IMG/VR virus record: IMGVR_UViG_3300027848_000088
Location: 1 to 25,558 of that record
Length of the DNA stretch: 25,558 nucleotides
Source of the DNA: a virus
Reading direction: 5' to 3' (one strand)
The position numbers and the translations under genes are program-made. This document shows positions 15,176 to 21,307 of the stretch, piece by piece. Below the pieces are notes generated by a model. The model worked only from the letters and a program-made list of their open reading frames with translations, was not told the DNA's origin and ran no database searches. The stretch's first letter is position 1, and each line of letters begins with the position of its first letter.

Positions 15176-16036
15176 ATGTTAGCCATGCATGCAAAAGGAG
15201 GTCTTGAAGCCACCCTTGAGCGGGTCTTCAGAGCATCAGGTCAAGATATTCATTCGCTTCGATTTGAGTGGATATCTCAAACGGCAGGGATCAAGTACGA
15301 ATATGTGGACAGAAAACTGAAAGCCACCATCTTGATGCCCGCCATTGAAGACACTGCCGAGGTGAGTATGGGCGTCTACAATCATTGGCTCGGTTTCATG
15401 CTTCATGAACTTGGGCATGCGTGGTACACAAACCACAAGGCTTGGGACGATGCAGTAGAGCAGACAAAAGACAAGTTCTTGCACGGGCTGATCATCGGTC
15501 TTGAAGACCCACGCATTGAGCAAGCAGTGATCAATCAAGGCAACAACAATGCAAGCAACCTATTTCAAAACCTCATCAACTCAATGACAGACAAACAGCC
15601 TGTCGAGCCTGATGACTTTGATAACATCCCTTACATTCTGTGCATAGAGGGTAGGCGTTTAAACGGTTACCGTATCAGCCACCCGCCCTTGTTGCCGACA
15701 TCACCGTGGCGAGACCTATTAACTGACGCATTGAAGAAAGCCCATAGCGCCAAAGAAACCGTTCAGATCATAAATATTGCGACCGACCTGTACGACAAGC
15801 TTAAGGAAGCCAAGCAGTCAGGACAGCAAGCTCAGCAACAAGCAGAAGCAAAGCAGGGAAGCGGGCAAAGTGAGGAGGAAGGTGGGCAAGGTAAGAAGCA
15901 AAAGGCATTAGGCAAGCCTACGATTGAAGTTGAGCCGAATGCTTTCATTCAAGGGCAAGCCCAAAAGGTGGGGCTTCAAACCAAACAACGACCATTATTG
16001 GTCGAGCGCATCGTGCAAAAGATTGAATTTTATTAG
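15176..16036 (+). CDS. CobT-like N-terminal protein with HExxH motif
   Basis: A 286-residue protein. HELGHAW at residues 77-83 gives an HExxH site, and LEDPRIE at 109-115 supplies a plausible third acidic ligand, as in CobT-like VWA proteins. Residues 205-245 are a Gln/Glu/Lys-rich linker, like the acidic linker of CobT. The expected C-terminal VWA domain is missing: the frame ends with TAG at 16034-16036, and the VWA protein begins ten bases later in the same frame. It is probably one half of a two-part CobT-like partner for the AAA+ ATPase. Whether it is an active protease is unknown. RBS AGGAGAG. Confidence 0.8.
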   Translation: MLAMHAKGGLEATLERVFRASGQDIHSLRFEWISQTAGIKYEYVDRKLKATILMPAIEDTAEVSMGVYNHWLGFMLHELGHAWYTNHKAWDDAVEQTKDKFLHGLIIGLEDPRIEQAVINQGNNNASNLFQNLINSMTDKQPVEPDDFDNIPYILCIEGRRLNGYRISHPPLLPTSPWRDLLTDALKKAHSAKETVQIINIATDLYDKLKEAKQSGQQAQQQAEAKQGSGQSEEEGGQGKKQKALGKPTIEVEPNAFIQGQAQKVGLQTKQRPLLVERIVQKIEFY

Positions 16037-16045
16037 GGGATTGAC

Positions 16046-16822
16046 ATGCGGGTTCACAAATTGGCGGCAGAATTAAGCTTCAAAAATTCGTACACAACCG
16101 ACTTAAGTATTGGGGCAACCCAATCTATGCTTTCAAAAGTTCTGCGGTCGGCTGATCTTGTTGGTTGGTCACGCAGAGAAGAGTCGGGCAGATTAGATCG
16201 CAAAGGTCTCACACGCTATGCCACAGGCAGTACGGCAGTGTTCTCTAGACGTGAAATAAAAGAGGCTGAAAGAGCCTCGGTATATATTCTAGTAGACTGC
16301 TCGGGATCTATGTACAACATGATGGGTCGGGCTCAAACCTTAACCATTCAACTGGCTAAAATGTTGGAGAAAGCCAAGGTTAACTATGCGGTGCGAGGAT
16401 TCTACGGTCACACGGACGCGAGCATTGAGAGCAACGAAGTGATCTTTAGAGAAGAGGTGACGCAGATCCAATTTAAAAACTGGAACGAATCCCTTGCTAA
16501 AGCAAACTTGAAGATGGGATCAATACACAGTGCGGCATGCGGGTCTACGCCCGAGTACTCAGGTCTTTACTGTGCCATTGAAGAGTTGTCTAAAAGACCC
16601 GACCCCAAGAAAGTTCTGTTCTTTTTGACTGACGCAGATGGGTTTGATGTAGAGAACATTCAACACCTTGAAGACTTAGCCGAGAAGTTGGGCGTCAAAA
16701 TTGTGGCAGTAGGTATTGACTCGCCTGATGTAACCCGTGCATTTAAACAGGCAGTGAATGTTCGAGACGTATCCGATCTAGGTGGTGCATCGTTTAGAGC
16801 TTTATTAAAAACAGTGAGGTGA
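16046..16822 (+). CDS. VWA-domain protein, CobT C-terminal type
   Basis: A 258-residue protein with a complete metal-ion adhesion site: DCSGS at 84-88, Thr in GSTPE at about 168 and Asp in LTDADG at about 196. The first 75 residues are a linker like that before the VWA of CobT. VWA proteins of this type dock to MoxR/CobS AAA+ rings. The gene is in frame with the upstream CobT-like gene, separated by TAG GGG ATT GAC; AGGGGA also provides an RBS, so reinitiation is the simplest reading. A fused read-through product of about 549 residues is possible. Confidence 0.85.
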   Translation: MRVHKLAAELSFKNSYTTDLSIGATQSMLSKVLRSADLVGWSRREESGRLDRKGLTRYATGSTAVFSRREIKEAERASVYILVDCSGSMYNMMGRAQTLTIQLAKMLEKAKVNYAVRGFYGHTDASIESNEVIFREEVTQIQFKNWNESLAKANLKMGSIHSAACGSTPEYSGLYCAIEELSKRPDPKKVLFFLTDADGFDVENIQHLEDLAEKLGVKIVAVGIDSPDVTRAFKQAVNVRDVSDLGGASFRALLKTVR

Positions 16823-16824
16823 AT

Positions 16825-17025
16825 ATGGATTTTGAAGAACTGCACGATCTGATTGGCAATTATGTCGATGGGAAAAGGGTTGGCGAGGTGATTGGGGTTT
16901 TATTATCCTTGTGCATCTCTGCCGGCATGCAAGCTGAAATGTCGCAAGAAGAACTTGAGGAGTTTATGGCTCGAGCAGTAGACGAAGCTTACGGTGCGTT
17001 AACACCGAGCGGTTCAATACATTAG
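16825..17025 (+). CDS. small acidic helical protein, unknown
   Basis: A 66-residue protein with a helical, acidic sequence (DFEELHDLIGNYVDGKRVGE and MSQEELEEFMARAVDEAYG) and a moderately hydrophobic centre (VIGVLLSLCISAG). No family recognised. The ATG at 16825 has GAGG five bases upstream, overlapping the VWA stop region; the GTG at 16819 is too close to it. It is last but one in the early operon. Confidence 0.65.
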   Translation: MDFEELHDLIGNYVDGKRVGEVIGVLLSLCISAGMQAEMSQEELEEFMARAVDEAYGALTPSGSIH

Positions 17026-17035
17026 GAGAGATCAA

Positions 17036-17134
17036 TTGAAGACTTTATTAGAATACATTTGTTGGATGATTTTTATTGTGGTCAGCATGAAATTCATGGA
17101 CTGGGCATTAGACTTAGCGATTCTGTACCCTTAG
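17036..17134 (+). CDS. 32-residue single-span membrane protein, TTG start
   Basis: TTG at 17036 is preceded by AGGAGAG with a five-base spacer, as strong as the neighbouring sites. The product (MKTLLEYICWMIFIVVSMKF, then MDWALDLAILYP) is a single hydrophobic helix with little else. It ends at TAG 17132-17134, 12 bases before the operon terminator. Small hydrophobic phage proteins can alter the membrane or act as toxins, but no function can be assigned. It is easily missed because of its length and start codon. Confidence 0.6.
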   Translation: MKTLLEYICWMIFIVVSMKFMDWALDLAILYP

Positions 17135-17146
17135 CATTCTTCTACG

Positions 17147-17180
17147 CCCCTCAAGCCTCACGGTTTGGGGGGTTTTTTTT
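17147..17180 (+). terminator. strong intrinsic terminator of the early operon
   Basis: CCCCTCAAGCC pairs along its whole length (11 pairs with G-U wobbles) with GGTTTGGGGGG around a TCAC loop, followed by eight T. It ends the plus-strand operon that begins at 10668, facing the convergent primase gene. There is no T-run on the other strand. Confidence 0.9.
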
Positions 17181-17333
17181 CGCACAAATTTTTGCACTTC
17201 CGAACGGCTTTGATATCTTTCAATGTGGGACAGCATGGAGTCCATCCCACCTGAGCTATCTACAAGCCTAACCGCGCAGTTTAAACAGCCTCGTAAGTTA
17301 TAAACCGAGGCGTTTCTCTGGCAGAGATCACAA

Positions 17334-19028
17334 TCAGAATGCACTGGGTTCAGTATAGTTGCCCGCAATCTTGTTGTAGACGAGCGTGGTTTCACCTTGT
17401 GCCCCTACCCATCGGTAGCGGCACTTCCAAACAGCCACCTGAACTTCAGCACCCTCAGTACGATGAACGGTCAGACCGCAATCTGCTTTTGCCCACCAAG
17501 CCATAGAACCGCTGATAGACATGCCATCAGGACGTGGCAGATCCATCCCAGAGCGAGTAATTTTGGCAGGGTGAGCTACGAACCACACATGCACTCCAAA
17601 CGCCTTAGCGAAGGCTTGTACCCGTGTGAGCATGCTTGAAATGAATTCCGTCTCCGACACACCCGAGCGGTTTTCAATGTAGTTGTAGGGATCGATGACC
17701 AACCCCCTTATCCCAAGTCTAGCTACGGCAATAGACGCCCGTTCTAATATCGATTCGATGGTCGATGGCTCTACGGTCTCTGAGTCTAAAAATAAGAAGT
17801 GATCATCTACCCATTTGAGCGCATCCTTTTTCTCGACATCGCTCATGCGGTTCGAGCCCTCAAAGAATCTGCGACGAGTGTGAAGCTCCATCAGCCTTGA
17901 TATATGAATGTCGGGTTGGTTCTCAAACGAACAGATCGCAAACTTCCAATCCTCCCGACCGGCTAGGTTAACCATCAACTGGTCAACGAAGTTTGACTTA
18001 CCCGAACTGGGATAGCCCGTGACCACGGTCAGCTGACCCGCTCCCACTGTGTAAATTTCATCCACGTTGCTGTAACCCGTGGATGTGCCCTCACCAGTTC
18101 CTTTTGTCCATAGGTCGTTTAAACGGTCAAAGTATTTTGATGGCTGGGAAAGACCAGCGACTGGGTAAGGCTCAGCGCCATCGAGCACCGCCTTAACAGC
18201 ATCCGCCCCATCTTTTAAAAACAAGTCATTAATATCTTTTTCAACAAGTGTTGCCAATCTGCAACGTGCCTTGCCGATGCGCCTTGCAAGCTCTTCAGCT
18301 AAAGCTTGACCCGCAGTGTCGTTGTCTGTGGCAATGATGATGTATGGGACAAGCTTCAAAAGCTCGAATGAATTCCATACGAAACTAAATTTGGCGTCCT
18401 CTGATGCATCTATACGCCCATCCTTTACTTTCATGGGGGCGCCCGCAGGGACTGACACCACGTTGGCTATACCCGCTTCAAAAGCGGCAAGGGCATCCAT
18501 CTCGCCCTCAACAATGATCAGGGGCTGTGTCGGGTCAACCTTGTCGAGCCCAAAGAAGTCCTGAGCGCCACCTTGGTCTTGTGTGAATTCTTTTGATTCT
18601 AACGCCCTGTATTTAGCACTGGTTAACTTGCCGTCTTTGTAATACGGGAAACCAAGCGCAGGGGCTTTGGCATTCATCCGCCCAAAGTATTTATCGGTGG
18701 CAAATAGTTTGAAGGCTTCTGCTGTTGCCGCAGATATACCACGGTCTTCTAAGAACTTTAAATGTGGCTCTTCTAATGCTCCCATAGCCACTGGCGGCAT
18801 GGGTTGTTGTTTTTGTACAACAGTCATTTTTCTCTCCTGAAATTTTGACTCAAACCGCACAAATCCTGAGCTTGTGCAGTGGTGGCAATAATAAGCATAG
18901 CCATCTTTTTTGCGGTGAACCGCCAGATCCTTTTCGTTTCTTTTTGACCTGTCTTTAGAACAATCAGGGCAAGCTATCCTTGCCGACTGGTCTATGTGTA
19001 ACCCCTCGATTACATGTGCCACGTCCAT
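17334..19028 (-). CDS. DNA primase-helicase, T7 gp4-like
   Basis: A 564-residue protein with three parts. A zinc-binding domain has Cys at 20, 23, 48 and 51. A TOPRIM primase core has VEGEMDA at 173-179 and ATDNDTAG at 233-240. A RecA-like DnaB-type helicase has Walker A GYPSSGKS at 338-345 and Walker B around GLVIDPYN. This is the domain order of T7 gp4: it unwinds the fork and makes primers, making a separate host helicase loader unnecessary. RBS GGGAGAGAAG precedes the ATG. It is last in the minus-strand replication operon. GTTTAAAC occurs at 18117 within it and at 17279 just past it. Confidence 0.92.
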   Translation of the reverse strand: MDVAHVIEGLHIDQSARIACPDCSKDRSKRNEKDLAVHRKKDGYAYYCHHCTSSGFVRFESKFQERKMTVVQKQQPMPPVAMGALEEPHLKFLEDRGISAATAEAFKLFATDKYFGRMNAKAPALGFPYYKDGKLTSAKYRALESKEFTQDQGGAQDFFGLDKVDPTQPLIIVEGEMDALAAFEAGIANVVSVPAGAPMKVKDGRIDASEDAKFSFVWNSFELLKLVPYIIIATDNDTAGQALAEELARRIGKARCRLATLVEKDINDLFLKDGADAVKAVLDGAEPYPVAGLSQPSKYFDRLNDLWTKGTGEGTSTGYSNVDEIYTVGAGQLTVVTGYPSSGKSNFVDQLMVNLAGREDWKFAICSFENQPDIHISRLMELHTRRRFFEGSNRMSDVEKKDALKWVDDHFLFLDSETVEPSTIESILERASIAVARLGIRGLVIDPYNYIENRSGVSETEFISSMLTRVQAFAKAFGVHVWFVAHPAKITRSGMDLPRPDGMSISGSMAWWAKADCGLTVHRTEGAEVQVAVWKCRYRWVGAQGETTLVYNKIAGNYTEPSAF

Positions 19029-19037
19029 CTTCTCTCC

Positions 19038-19313
19038 CTACTTTTTTGGTTTGTTCTGCTTGACTGACTTATCTGAATTGCGTAAGAACGAACGATTCTC
19101 ACTGGGTTTTTTTAATCTTAGGTTGCTTGGCTTATTTGTCCCCCCTTTGGACAATGGAATGATGTGGTCTATGTCTTTCCCTGCTCTGTCTATCCCCTTT
19201 TTATCCATATCGTACCGAGCCCGCTCCCGTGTTGCCCGTGCAGGCTTTTCATTACGGGCTTTCTCTTTTTCCCATTCTTTTTTGTATGGGCGGGGCTTGT
19301 TGACGTATGGCAT
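19038..19313 (-). CDS. small HNH endonuclease
   Basis: A 91-residue, very basic protein (many Lys/Arg). The HNH core is DIDHIIPLSKGGTNKPSNLR followed by asparagine-rich LKKPSENRS, giving the paired His and Asn of the motif. It lacks the usual Cys pairs. Such small HNH proteins nick or cut DNA and often behave as free-standing homing enzymes; some phage HNH proteins assist packaging. It lies ten bases upstream of the primase start with RBS AAAGGA. A second HNH gene is directly upstream. Confidence 0.85.
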   Translation of the reverse strand: MPYVNKPRPYKKEWEKEKARNEKPARATRERARYDMDKKGIDRAGKDIDHIIPLSKGGTNKPSNLRLKKPSENRSFLRNSDKSVKQNKPKK

Positions 19314-19355
19314 GAATTGTCCTTTGTTTATTCTTTAGTGTATGTCAGTTTAGAT

Positions 19356-20012
19356 TCAATTGTCACGCCAATCTGTAGCGTCCCAGTTCCCCTTGCCATG
19401 GTTACATTCATGGCAAAGTATTTGTAAGTTACCTACATCTAACGCAAGCTCTGGGCGGGTCAATCTTGGCTTGATGTGGTCTACATTCATAACCGCACCA
19501 GACTGAGGAGTTGCCCCGCAACACTGGCACTTAGCGCCATATTTTTTTAAGGCAACCATACGGGTTTTACGCCATTCATAACTAAATAAAAAATCTTTTG
19601 ACGCAGGGCAAACATTGAGGGCGGAAGGGCTAACTGTTTTGGGCTTGTAAAAAACTTTTTTGTCTGGCGTTGTCACGTTAGCTCCAACTTTTTTTGACCC
19701 ACGCCCTTTAATTACTTCATGGTGAAGCAGTGCCCATGCACGGCTTTCAATGTTTGGCGGCTTTGGATAACCGTCAAGCTTTAATGCTTCACAGGCTAGA
19801 TCAAACATACTTTCATTGATTTTTGCTCCATATCCCAAGCGAATCTTTATGTATGCACAAACAATTTTTTGGCGTAAATGCACCTGCTTTCGATTGCGTT
19901 TTGCGCTCAAAAAAGATTCGGCAATTTCATCGCTAGACAGTTTTGACATTTTCGCCACAAGGTCTAGTTTTTTTTGTTTTCGTTTTAGGCTTTTGATTAA
20001 TATGTTAGTCAT
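19356..20012 (-). CDS. HNH endonuclease with zinc-binding cysteines
   Basis: A 218-residue protein. The C-terminal 80 residues are a zinc-type HNH domain: CQCCG, then VDHIKPR, then LQILCHECNHGKG, with two Cys pairs. The N-terminal 130 residues are basic and helical, probably for DNA recognition, and match nothing I know. The ATG at 20012 has no clear SD, and the repeat array begins only 16 bases upstream, which is odd for a cleanly integrated gene. It probably is a homing endonuclease inserted in the replication operon, possibly targeting the nearby initiator or primase. Confidence 0.85.
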   Translation of the reverse strand: MTNILIKSLKRKQKKLDLVAKMSKLSSDEIAESFLSAKRNRKQVHLRQKIVCAYIKIRLGYGAKINESMFDLACEALKLDGYPKPPNIESRAWALLHHEVIKGRGSKKVGANVTTPDKKVFYKPKTVSPSALNVCPASKDFLFSYEWRKTRMVALKKYGAKCQCCGATPQSGAVMNVDHIKPRLTRPELALDVGNLQILCHECNHGKGNWDATDWRDN

Positions 20013-20027
20013 AGGTAAACTGCTTTT

Positions 20028-20083
20028 TTTATGGTTCTTGTTTTATGGTTTATGTTTTGTGGTTTATGGTTTATGGTTTATGG
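20028..20083. repeat. AT-rich heptamer tandem array
   Basis: Eight 7-base units in unbroken register: TTTATGG at 20028, 20042, 20063, 20070 and 20077, with degenerate units at 20035, 20049 and 20056. It is mostly A/T and lies next to 11-base repeats by the initiator-like gene. It resembles the easily melted array of replication origins. Confidence 0.8.
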
Positions 20084-20086
20084 TTG

Positions 20087-20130
20087 GTTCAACGGTCGTT
20101 CAACGGTCGTTCAACGGTCGTTCAACATTA
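20087..20130. repeat. 11-base iterons, cluster 1
   Basis: GTTCAACGGTC occurs three times perfectly at 20087, 20098 and 20109, and a fourth unit (20120) keeps GTTCAAC. The period of 11 is not a multiple of three, so it is not driven by a protein repeat in one frame. It covers the stop codon of the DUF1376 gene. Confidence 0.85.
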
Positions 20131-20456
20131 GCGTCTTTATTGACTCTTCGAACCTCGCCACTTTTCTTGCCTGCGTCAGACGCTTGCTTTTTCTTACCTT
20201 TGTATGCCTGTATCTCAGCATCAACACGCTTGTTTACCCACCCTTTTTCTGTACGAACAAAGTATGCGTTCAACACCCGTTCAACGTCCGTTGAACACTC
20301 GTTCATCCCAATAAAGTCCTGTGGGTCATCTAAAGGAATTGGTTTTTCTTGCAGATAATACAGGTCTAATAAACGCCTGTACGCAAGGTCTTCTAGCATA
20401 CTAAGGTAACGAGTGTGGCTCGCATAGTCCCCAATATTAAATTGATAATAGTGCAT
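20100..20456 (-). CDS. DUF1376 protein, probable replication initiator
   Basis: A 118-residue protein. The start HYYQFNIGDYASHTRYLSML then EDLAYRRLLDLYYLQEKP is the DUF1376 signature. Such proteins lie in phage replication modules and are thought to act in initiation. Relatives are usually longer; here TGA (20102-20100) falls inside the 11-base repeats. Reading past it in frame gives TTVEPTINHKP and a second stop, a tail of the type I recall in longer relatives, so the stop may be a recent change. Two iteron clusters lie in or at the end of the gene. SD GAGG precedes the ATG, directly after a terminator-like T-run. Confidence 0.8.
   Translation of the reverse strand: MHYYQFNIGDYASHTRYLSMLEDLAYRRLLDLYYLQEKPIPLDDPQDFIGMNECSTDVERVLNAYFVRTEKGWVNKRVDAEIQAYKGKKKQASDAGKKSGEVRRVNKDANVERPLNDR
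20268..20311. repeat. 11-base iterons, cluster 2, inside DUF1376 gene
   Basis: GTTCAACACCC (20268), GTTCAACGTCC (20279), GTTGAACACTC (20290) and the weaker GTTCATCCCAA (20301) follow each other at an exact 11-base period. The shared core with cluster 1 is GTTCAAC. Iterons inside an initiator gene recall lambda O. Confidence 0.75.
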
Positions 20457-20468
20457 TGTTAAACCTCG

Positions 20469-20586
20469 AAAAAAAAGGCTTCACCTGAAAACTCAACACC
20501 TTTCGGGGTCTGGCAGGATAGGTCGTAACAACCTACTGAGTTTCCATGTGAAGCCTTGTTACTATTTCACGCCCCTGCCAAGGGTT
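20469..20586 (-). ncRNA. pseudoknotted three-way-junction RNA with terminator, 5' of DUF1376
   Basis: On the minus strand a long stem (20548-20557 with 20475-20484, then 20537-20543 with 20489-20495) encloses two hairpins: TAGGT/ACCTA (20519-20535) and a short one with GAAA loop (20498-20509). The linker CCTGCCA (20517-20511) pairs perfectly with TGGCAGG upstream (20580-20574), a seven-pair pseudoknot. Eight T follow the long stem, making it an intrinsic terminator, and the DUF1376 RBS comes next. A perfect TATAAT (20598-20593) lies just upstream. It is either an attenuating leader or a roughly 118-base small RNA. Confidence 0.65.
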
Positions 20587-20592
20587 AACGTA

Positions 20593-20598
20593 ATTATA
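20593..20598 (-). promoter_or_regulatory. -10 box TATAAT for the junction RNA
   Basis: A perfect TATAAT on the minus strand would start RNA near 20586, at the base of the structured element. The nearest -35-like hexamer, TTGATA (20618-20613), is only 14 bases away, which is short, so promoter strength is uncertain. Confidence 0.45.
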
Positions 20599-20843
20599 CA
20601 CAGGTTTAAAACTATCAACTCATAAAACTGAACTTTAGTTCTGCACCGTCTTGCTTCACCAATGGAGTCTAGAACACTTGTGATAGCCGAAGGTACGTCT
20701 ATTTTCGCGAAGAATTGACTGACTAAAGTCCAGATTTGTAAGTGCTGGTTACGGTTCCAGCGTCTGATAGGGAGAGAGAGGGGCTACCAGACCGTCAGGG
20801 TTATTTTCTCTTTTCAGCGACTCGTTGTCAACCGAGAGGTGTG

Positions 20844-20867
20844 CTAGAATAAAATTTGTTGTTTCAT
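20844..20867 (-). CDS. possible seven-residue leader peptide
   Basis: GAGGAG, a six-base spacer and ATG AAA CAA CAA ATT TTA TTC TAG encode MKQQILF. The ribosome site is among the best in the window for so short a frame. It lies between the RusA-like gene and the structured leader of DUF1376, where a translated leader could tune read-through. The opposite strand has a promoter-terminator pair over the same bases, so one of the two readings may be chance. Confidence 0.3.
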   Translation of the reverse strand: MKQQILF

Positions 20868-20895
20868 TTTTATCTCCTCGTTTTTCGCACCGTTT

Positions 20896-20923
20896 TAGCA
20901 CCTCATGCGGGTGCTATTTTTTT
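20896..20923 (+). terminator. plus-strand intrinsic terminator
   Basis: TAGCACC, seven-base loop, GGTGCTA and seven T. It overlaps the 3' end of the convergent RusA-like gene. The other strand has no T-run after the stem, so orientation is clear. Confidence 0.85.
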
Positions 20924-21265
20924 GACCTCAATTAGCGTCCTCGGGTTTTCTTTATCAAGACCCCAGTAGATATGCTTCTCTTTGACCTGTCGGTCATTTA
21001 AATACGCCACGTCCTGTAATAGATCAAGGATCAAGCTCTCATCTAAATCAGGGCGTCTAGATGCATAAAAGATTGTCATGGTCACACAGACATCACACTC
21101 GAACAACACATGATTAACTTTGTCTGATTGCTGTTTAAACGCCTTGCAATAGTCCAAGGCTTTCTGTGACTTGATGAACATACTGCGACCACCAATGCGC
21201 ACAGCCCGTCTGGAATTTGCCTTTGATGCGGGCTCACCTAAAATAATTAAAGAAAGTGTTTGCAT
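20903..21265 (-). CDS. RusA-like Holliday junction resolvase
   Basis: A 120-residue protein, the usual RusA length. It opens LSLIILGEPASKANSRRAVR, the family start with the small basic loop, and has the acidic catalytic set in RRPDLDESLILDLLQD (Asp-x-Asp then a further Asp) followed by LNDRQVKEKH. RusA dimers cut four-way junctions and would resolve branched replication DNA before packaging. The ATG at 21265 lacks an evident SD. It diverges from the nuclease gene at 21308 across 42 bases. First gene of the minus-strand replication operon. Confidence 0.88.
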   Translation of the reverse strand: MQTLSLIILGEPASKANSRRAVRIGGRSMFIKSQKALDYCKAFKQQSDKVNHVLFECDVCVTMTIFYASRRPDLDESLILDLLQDVAYLNDRQVKEKHIYWGLDKENPRTLIEVKKIAPA

Positions 21266-21307
21266 TTAATTTTTACTTGCGTTAGTATTATGTTTAAGGA
21301 GAGAGAA
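21266..21307. promoter_or_regulatory. short divergent promoter region
   Basis: Only 42 bases separate two divergent starts. TATTAT (21286-21291) could be a -10 for the plus strand, and CATAAT (21292-21287) for the minus strand; the two overlap, so use of one should hinder the other. No clear -35 elements are seen. The plus-strand RBS AAGGAGAGAG begins six bases downstream. Confidence 0.35.

Larger units (their letters stand above)
20457..20902. ncRNA. 446-base structured non-coding region
   Basis: No gene of normal size fits between DUF1376 and the RusA-like gene. The region is dense in complementary segments: 20628-20640 with 20721-20733 (12 of 13 pairs), GCTGG/CCAGC (20744-20761), GTCTG..TAG with CTA..CAGAC (20762-20792) and a hairpin near 20821-20836. 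At the initiator side it has the junction RNA described separately. A plus-strand terminator closes the RusA side. Transcripts on either strand would be structured, so the sense strand must be tested. It matches no RNA family I can name. Confidence 0.55.
20842..20923 (+). ncRNA. candidate 67-base plus-strand small RNA
   Basis: An extended -10 (TGC TAGAAT, 20842-20850) predicts RNA starting near 20857. It would end at the terminator with stem TAGCACC/GGTGCTA (20896-20916) and seven T. No gene lies on this strand nearby, so the terminator needs another reason to exist. The RNA would contain AUCUCCUCG, which can pair with GAGGAGAU-like ribosome sites. Confidence 0.45.

Noticed and set aside
16034-16036. 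Genome-wide TAG reassignment
   Set aside because: TAG is used as the natural stop at 15164-15166 and 17132-17134, and long genes do not run through TAG.
20028-20311. CRISPR array
   Set aside because: Repeats are 7 and 11 bases in direct contact without spacers, so they are iteron-like tandem repeats.
20628-20800. tRNA or group I intron
   Set aside because: No acceptor/T-arm pattern (GGTTCRANYCC) and no clear anticodon arm; the conserved core segments of group I introns were not found.
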